A stretch of DNA of 10,295 nucleotides from Planctomycetota bacterium (GTDB lineage Bacteria > Planctomycetota > MHYJ01 > JACPRB01), in assembly GCA_016200125.1 (NCBI GenBank), contig JACQFK010000331.1:1-10295 (forward strand). Direction: 5' to 3'. Within the stretch, counting starts at the first letter, position 1. Each line of letters starts with the position of its first letter. A model generated the notes under the pieces. It ran no database searches. It saw only the letters and a list, made by a program, of their open reading frames with translations, and was not told where the DNA came from. A program made the position numbers and the translations under genes. Shown in pieces: positions 7,506-10,295 of the stretch.

Positions 7506-8131
7506 GGTCTTCGGGGGGAGACGGTCAGCAGGCCGATCCCGAGCGCCGCGAAGATCAGGCCGACCGGAGGGAAGACGTAGAGCACGATCCGCCACCACAG
7601 ACGGTCCAGACGATCCTTCCTTCGCATCTTTTCCCAGTAGGCGTCGGATTTCTGCGGGGTCCAGTCCTTGAAGTCCTGGAAGAACGGGGATTCAGGATCG
7701 TATTCGGCCGGCTTGGTCAGATCGGCGGGCTCCATCGGTTTCGTCCGAACGTGCCACTGCCAGGCCGTCGTTCCCATCAACGCAAGTCCCGCGAGCAGGA
7801 GCAGCACGCCCATCAACGACGCGAGCATGCCGTGATCCAGGCGCCCGGGCCGCGAGCGGGCGTCGAGGAGGATCAGGCCGAGTCCGGCGGCACAGGCGAG
7901 CGAGCCCGCGCTCGGGAGCACGAAGCCCACGAAGACGACGAAGCCCCGGGCGAGCGAGTACTTCCAGCCGGGAATCGGTTGGTCCCAGCGTACCTGGGAC
8001 GGATTGGGCGTCTTCCCGGGACTCGCCGGCTCTTCGACGGAACTGAACTCCAGCGCCGCCCAGGCCGCGAGCAGGATCAGGCCCGCCGCGAGCAGCCAGG
8101 CGCCCCAGCGGGCCGTGTCGGAAGAAGCCAT
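7502..8131 (-). CDS. Unrecognised small membrane protein, four predicted TM segments
   Basis: A 209-residue protein on the opposite strand, not assignable to a family. Hydrophobic segments are at about residues 10-28, 61-89, 101-124 and 179-203. A polar loop at about 30-60 lies between TM1 and TM2. A longer charged stretch at about 125-178, with aromatic and acidic residues (ESPFFQDFKDWTPQKSDAYW), lies between TM3 and TM4. The open frame extends upstream to 9181 but that part is antisense to metF. The ATG at 8131 is preferred since hydrophobic sequence begins right after and a TAGAAT hexamer sits just upstream. It converges with map and diverges from metF. Function unknown. Confidence 0.75.
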   Translation of the reverse strand: MASSDTARWGAWLLAAGLILLAAWAALEFSSVEEPASPGKTPNPSQVRWDQPIPGWKYSLARGFVVFVGFVLPSAGSLACAAGLGLILLDARSRPGRLDHGMLASLMGVLLLLAGLALMGTTAWQWHVRTKPMEPADLTKPAEYDPESPFFQDFKDWTPQKSDAYWEKMRRKDRLDRLWWRIVLYVFPPVGLIFAALGIGLLTVSPRRP

Positions 8132-8136
8132 GACTG

Positions 8137-8142
8137 ATTCTA
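8137..8142 (-). promoter_or_regulatory. Candidate -10 element for the membrane-protein gene
   Basis: Read on the minus strand, TAGAAT (5 of 6 with TATAAT) ends 5 bases before the ATG at 8131, so transcription would start at or very near the start codon. No -35 is recognisable at the proper distance, where the sequence is GC only. There is no Shine-Dalgarno between them. Confidence 0.35.
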
Positions 8143-8165
8143 CTCCGCGATCCCGGACCCCGCCC

Positions 8166-8194
8166 TTGACGACCTCAAAACGCGGCCCTATGAT
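8166..8194 (+). promoter_or_regulatory. Near-consensus sigma70 promoter for metF (leaderless candidate)
   Basis: TTGACG (8166-8171, 5 of 6 with TTGACA) and TATGAT (8189-8194, 5 of 6 with TATAAT) are separated by exactly 17 bases, the optimal spacer. The metF GTG at 8204 lies 9 bases after the -10, about where transcription should begin, and no Shine-Dalgarno is present, so the mRNA may be leaderless. It is the strongest promoter-like sequence I see in the window. It would also be the nearest promoter for the infA-rpmJ-rpsM-rpsK-rpsD genes downstream. Confidence 0.6.
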
Positions 8195-8203
8195 CCTCGG
8201 ACC

Positions 8204-9241
8204 GTGCACATTCAGGATATCTTCGCGGCGCATCCGACGACGTTCTCGTTCGAGTTCTTCCCGCCGAAGACGGCCGAGGCGTCGGAGCAGCTCTTCCAGA
8301 CCATCTCGCATCTCGAGCCGCTCAAGCCCGCCTTCGTCGACGTCACCTACGGCGCGGGCGGCGGGACGCGCGACCTGACGAACGACCTGGTCCTCCGGAT
8401 CCGGCGCGAGACGAAGCTCGAGACGATCCCGCACCTGACCTGCGTCTGCCACACGGAGCCCGAGATCAACCAGGTCCTCGAGCAGTGGCGGTCGAGCGGC
8501 GTGTCGAACATCCTGGCGCTTTCGGGCGACCTGCCGCAGGGGCGCAAGGACTGGGACCGCTCGAAGGACGCGTTCCGCTACGCGGCCCAGCTGGTGGCGC
8601 ACATCGTGAAGTTCAACGGGAAGGGCCGCGGCTTCGGCATCGGCGTCGCCGGTTTCCCCGAGGGCCATCCCGCCACGCACAACCGGCTGCTGGAGCTCGA
8701 CCACCTCAAGGCGAAGGTCGACGCGGGGGCCCACTACATCTGCACCCAGCTTTTCTTCGACAACCGCGACTTCTACGACTTCCGCGACCGCTGCGAGCTG
8801 GCGGGGATCCAGGTCCCGATCCTCGCGGGGATCATGCCCATCGCGTCGGAGAAGGGGATGAGGCGGATGGCGGATCTCGCGGCGGGCGTGCGGTTTCCGG
8901 CCGCGCTGCTCAGGTCGATCCAGCGCTGCGGCGGCGACCCCGAGGCGGTGAAGCGCGTGGGGATCCATTGGGCGACCGAGCAGTGCCGCGACCTCCTGGA
9001 CCACCAGGCGCGGGGGATCCACTTCTACACCCTGAATCCGGGTGGCGCTGGTGAAGAATCCCACGCACTCGGTGCTGACCCACGTGTCCGGGAAGATGAG
9101 GATGAATTTCATCAAGATCCTCCCGGGGGACAAGGTGATCGTGGAGATGAGCCCGTACGACCTGACGAAGGGCCGGATCATTTACCGGGAGCACTAAGAG
9201 TCGACCATGAAGGTGAGACCGTCGGTCAAAAGGATCTGTGA
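8204..9241 (+). CDS. metF: Methylenetetrahydrofolate reductase, C-terminus replaced by out-of-frame infA sequence
   Basis: Residues 1-279 are a clear MetF, the FAD enzyme that reduces 5,10-methylene-THF to 5-methyl-THF for methionine synthesis. Family features: [10 protein letters not shown] with the catalytic Glu at 17, [13 protein letters not shown] (45-57), HLTC (77-80), ALSGD with the flavin-side Asp at 109, and the late HFYTLN motif (273-278). Normal MetF proteins go on for about 15-18 residues after that motif and stop. Here residues 280-345 are a hydrophilic stretch unlike any MetF, which is infA and rpmJ DNA read in the wrong frame, ending at TGA 9239-9241. The genuine MetF part is 8204-9040. 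Start is GTG, behind a strong promoter. Whether the truncated enzyme works is unknown, since the FAD barrel is almost complete. Confidence 0.88.
   Translation: MHIQDIFAAHPTTFSFEFFPPKTAEASEQLFQTISHLEPLKPAFVDVTYGAGGGTRDLTNDLVLRIRRETKLETIPHLTCVCHTEPEINQVLEQWRSSGVSNILALSGDLPQGRKDWDRSKDAFRYAAQLVAHIVKFNGKGRGFGIGVAGFPEGHPATHNRLLELDHLKAKVDAGAHYICTQLFFDNRDFYDFRDRCELAGIQVPILAGIMPIASEKGMRRMADLAAGVRFPAALLRSIQRCGGDPEAVKRVGIHWATEQCRDLLDHQARGIHFYTLNPGGAGEESHALGADPRVREDEDEFHQDPPGGQGDRGDEPVRPDEGPDHLPGALRVDHEGETVGQKDL
9036..9041 (+). other. metF/infA junction
   Basis: Up to about 9038 the sequence follows MetF (...FYTLN). From 9036-9041 on, the +1 frame follows IF-1 (I-R-V-A-L, matching the family F-R-V-E-L). 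In that frame a TGA at 9033-9035 closes the reading frame just upstream. The stretch TCCGG fits the expected sequence on the infA side and nearly on the metF side, so a few bases of microhomology may mark the joint. Both other frames upstream were read and contain no IF-1 N-terminus. Confidence 0.75.
9036..9197 (+). pseudogene. infA: Translation initiation factor IF-1, 5'-truncated
   Basis: Fifty-three codons of IF-1, the essential A-site-binding initiation factor with a single OB fold, normally about 72 residues. The conserved core is clear: [21 protein letters not shown], then [16 protein letters not shown] at the C-terminus (E. coli has ISGKMRKNYIRILTGDKV and LTPYDLSKGRI). A two-residue insertion (NPT for NG) precedes the core. 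Missing are the first 19-20 residues, the MAKED...EGTVVE first strand of the OB fold, with the start codon and ribosome binding site. GTG codons at 9042 and 9051 are possible but poor restarts with no Shine-Dalgarno. Either a full infA lies elsewhere or the sequence is missing bases here. It is followed by rpmJ as expected. Confidence 0.85.
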
Positions 9242-9320
9242 GAAGTGTCAGATCGTCCGCCGCAAGGGCCGCGTGCGGGTGATCTGCGCGAATCCCAAAC
9301 ACAAGCAGAGGCAGGGCTAG
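9207..9320 (+). CDS. rpmJ: 50S ribosomal protein L36, zinc form
   Basis: A 37-residue L36, the normal length, with the zinc ligands C11, C14, C27 and H32 (CEKC, then CANPKH). It starts MKVRPSVK and ends KHKQRQG, both typical. It lies 9 bases after the infA stop and 3 bases before rpsM. The out-of-frame tail of metF runs through its first dozen codons. Too short to be found reliably by length, but the motif and position leave little doubt. Confidence 0.96.
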   Translation: MKVRPSVKRICEKCQIVRRKGRVRVICANPKHKQRQG

Positions 9321-9323
9321 AGT

Positions 9324-9707
9324 ATGGCGCGCGTCGGCGGCATCGAAATCCCGGCGAACAAGCAGGCGTGGGTCTCGCTGACCTACGTCTTCGGCATCGG
9401 CGAGACGCTCGCCTACAAGATCCTCAAGGAAGCCGGCGTCAATCCGCAGATGCGGATCAAGGACGTCTCGGAAGACCAGCTCACCCGCATCAACTCCATC
9501 GTCGACAAGAACTACGTGGTCGAGGGCGCGCTGCGGCGCGTCATCGCGCAGAACATCCAGCGCCTGAAGGACATCGCGTGCTACCGCGGCAGCCGTCACC
9601 GCCGCGGGCTGCCCGTGCGCGGGCAGCGGACGCGGACGAACGCGCGGACCCGGAAGGGGCCGCGGAAGACGGTCGCGGGCAAGAAGCAGGCGAAGTCGCC
9701 GACCTAA
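9324..9707 (+). CDS. rpsM: 30S ribosomal protein S13
   Basis: A 127-residue S13 of the small-subunit head, contacting the P-site tRNA and L5. The start [20 protein letters not shown], the helix-two-turns-helix with [14 protein letters not shown], and the C-terminal signature [20 protein letters not shown] followed by [15 protein letters not shown] are all standard. It begins three bases after the rpmJ stop (TAGAGTATG). The same stop-spacer-start sequence recurs before rpsD. Confidence 0.97.
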   Translation: MARVGGIEIPANKQAWVSLTYVFGIGETLAYKILKEAGVNPQMRIKDVSEDQLTRINSIVDKNYVVEGALRRVIAQNIQRLKDIACYRGSRHRRGLPVRGQRTRTNARTRKGPRKTVAGKKQAKSPT

Positions 9708-9726
9708 ACCGTAAGAGGAAGAGATC

Positions 9727-10170
9727 GTGGCCGAAGAAAAGAAAGACGCGGCGAAGCCCGCCGAGGGCGCCAAGGCGGAGGAGAAGAAGCCCGCCGCCGG
9801 CGCCGTGCGCAAGGTCAAGAAGCTCGTGCCGAAGGCGGTCTGCCACATCCAGTCCACGTTCAACAACACGATCATCACGATCTCCGACCCGGGCGGCGAC
9901 ACGCTCTGCTGGGCGTCGGCCGTGACGATCGGCTACAAGGGCTCGCGGAAGTCCACGCCCTTCGCCGCCCAGAAGGCGGCCGAGAGCGCGGCGGAGAAGG
10001 CGCAGAAGTTCGGCGTCCGCGAGGTCGAGGTGAAGGTCAAGGGTCCCGGCGCGGGCCGGGAGAGCGCGATCCGGGCGCTTCAGGCCGCGGGCCTGGACGT
10101 GCGCGTGATCGAGGACGTGACGCCGCTGCCCCACAACGGCTGCCGGCCCAGGAAGAAGAGGAGAGTCTAG
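9727..10170 (+). CDS. rpsK: 30S ribosomal protein S11 with Lys/Ala-rich N-terminal extension
   Basis: A 147-residue S11 of the 30S platform, near the E site and mRNA. The core begins near residue 30 ([20 protein letters not shown]). It carries [29 protein letters not shown], the [15 protein letters not shown] loop and the C-terminal [17 protein letters not shown] signature. Typical S11 is about 125-130 residues. The extra 15-20 residues are an N-terminal low-complexity segment ([20 protein letters not shown]). The GTG start at 9727 has a strong GAGGAAGAG Shine-Dalgarno just upstream, which supports this start over a shorter protein. Confidence 0.95.
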   Translation: MAEEKKDAAKPAEGAKAEEKKPAAGAVRKVKKLVPKAVCHIQSTFNNTIITISDPGGDTLCWASAVTIGYKGSRKSTPFAAQKAAESAAEKAQKFGVREVEVKVKGPGAGRESAIRALQAAGLDVRVIEDVTPLPHNGCRPRKKRRV

Positions 10171-10173
10171 AGT

Positions 10174-10295
10174 ATGGCTCGCATCACCGGGGCGAAGTGC
10201 CGCATCTGCCGGCGCCTGGGCACCAAGCTGTTCCTCAAGGGCAACCGCTGCGACAGCCCGAAGTGCCCCATCGAGAAGGAGAACAAGCCGCCCGG
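10174..10295 (+). CDS. rpsD: 30S ribosomal protein S4, 5' part (3' end outside window)
   Basis: The first 40 codons of S4, a primary 16S-binding protein that in E. coli also represses the alpha operon. It starts [20 protein letters not shown] and has the zinc-knuckle cysteines C9, C12, C26 and C31, so it is the zinc-binding S4 class. The window ends within the conserved PPG that follows the knuckle. It starts three bases after the rpsK stop. The position after rpsK is canonical, with rpoA and rplQ expected next. Confidence 0.96.
   Translation, partial: MARITGAKCRICRRLGTKLFLKGNRCDSPKCPIEKENKPP

Noticed and set aside
6033..7598. 521-codon minus-strand frame across adk and map
   Set aside because: Antisense to two enzymes whose catalytic motifs are intact; product is compositional noise.
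6428..8137. 569-codon plus-strand frame overlapping adk, map and the membrane gene
   Set aside because: Arg/Gly-rich out-of-frame reading of adk and map; no motif.
8132..8203. SAM or other methionine-related riboswitch ahead of metF
   Set aside because: The 72-base divergent spacer is filled by promoter elements, and the predicted transcript start leaves no leader.
9030..9060. Programmed +1 frameshift making a MetF-IF-1 fusion
   Set aside because: No known slippery signal is present, and both proteins lack family-conserved residues at the joint, which frameshifting would not explain. A deletion fits better.
8132..9181. Upstream extension of the minus-strand membrane gene to 9181
   Set aside because: This part is antisense to metF and lacks protein-like features; hydrophobic sequence and a -10 hexamer support the ATG at 8131.

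Overview
The window is a GC-rich stretch of bacterial chromosome covering the translation/secretion core: most of the spc operon followed by the start of the alpha operon. In order on the + strand: rplX (3' end), rplE, rpsN (zinc type), rpsH, rplF, rplR, rpsE, rplO, secY, an unrecognised secreted HEAT-repeat protein, adk, map; then a small membrane-protein gene on the - strand; then metF, a 5'-truncated infA, rpmJ, rpsM, rpsK and the start of rpsD. The gene order, near-zero spacing and start/stop overlaps are those of an ordinary r-protein operon. I see no CRISPR array, insertion sequence, rRNA, tRNA or prophage. No gene-free stretch exceeds about 90 bases.

Lineage: high GC, zinc-ribbon forms of S14, L24, L36 and S4, no rpmD (L30) between rpsE and rplO, long Lys/Pro/Ala/Glu-rich tails on L18, L15 and S11, and a secreted HEAT-repeat protein beside secY. 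Together these suggest a deep-branching bacterium, with Planctomycetota my best guess. This is inferred from protein style, not from a search, so hold it loosely.

Region 1-5049 is a tight spc operon ending in secY. Region 5050-7505 adds a lineage-specific secreted protein, then adk and map, the usual companions of secY (nucleotide balance and N-terminal Met removal from new proteins). Region 7502-9035 departs from the canonical map-infA-rpmJ order. A four-TM membrane gene faces map with overlapping stop codons (CTAG), and metF is transcribed divergently from it, behind a near-consensus sigma70 promoter that places the GTG start about where transcription should begin (a candidate leaderless mRNA). 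From 9036 the alpha operon resumes, but inside infA.

The most notable point is the metF/infA junction at about 9036-9041. MetF runs normally to its conserved HFYTLN motif and then loses its last 15 or so residues. IF-1 begins only at about its 20th residue, in the +1 frame, with no start codon, ribosome binding site or N-terminal beta strand. Both genes are damaged at one point, which looks like a deletion of roughly 100 or more bases, either real or made by assembly. Nothing here amounts to a clear new biological system. The points worth a second look are that junction, the placement of metF at the head of the alpha operon, the candidate leaderless promoters, the shared r-protein tails and the unknown secreted protein.
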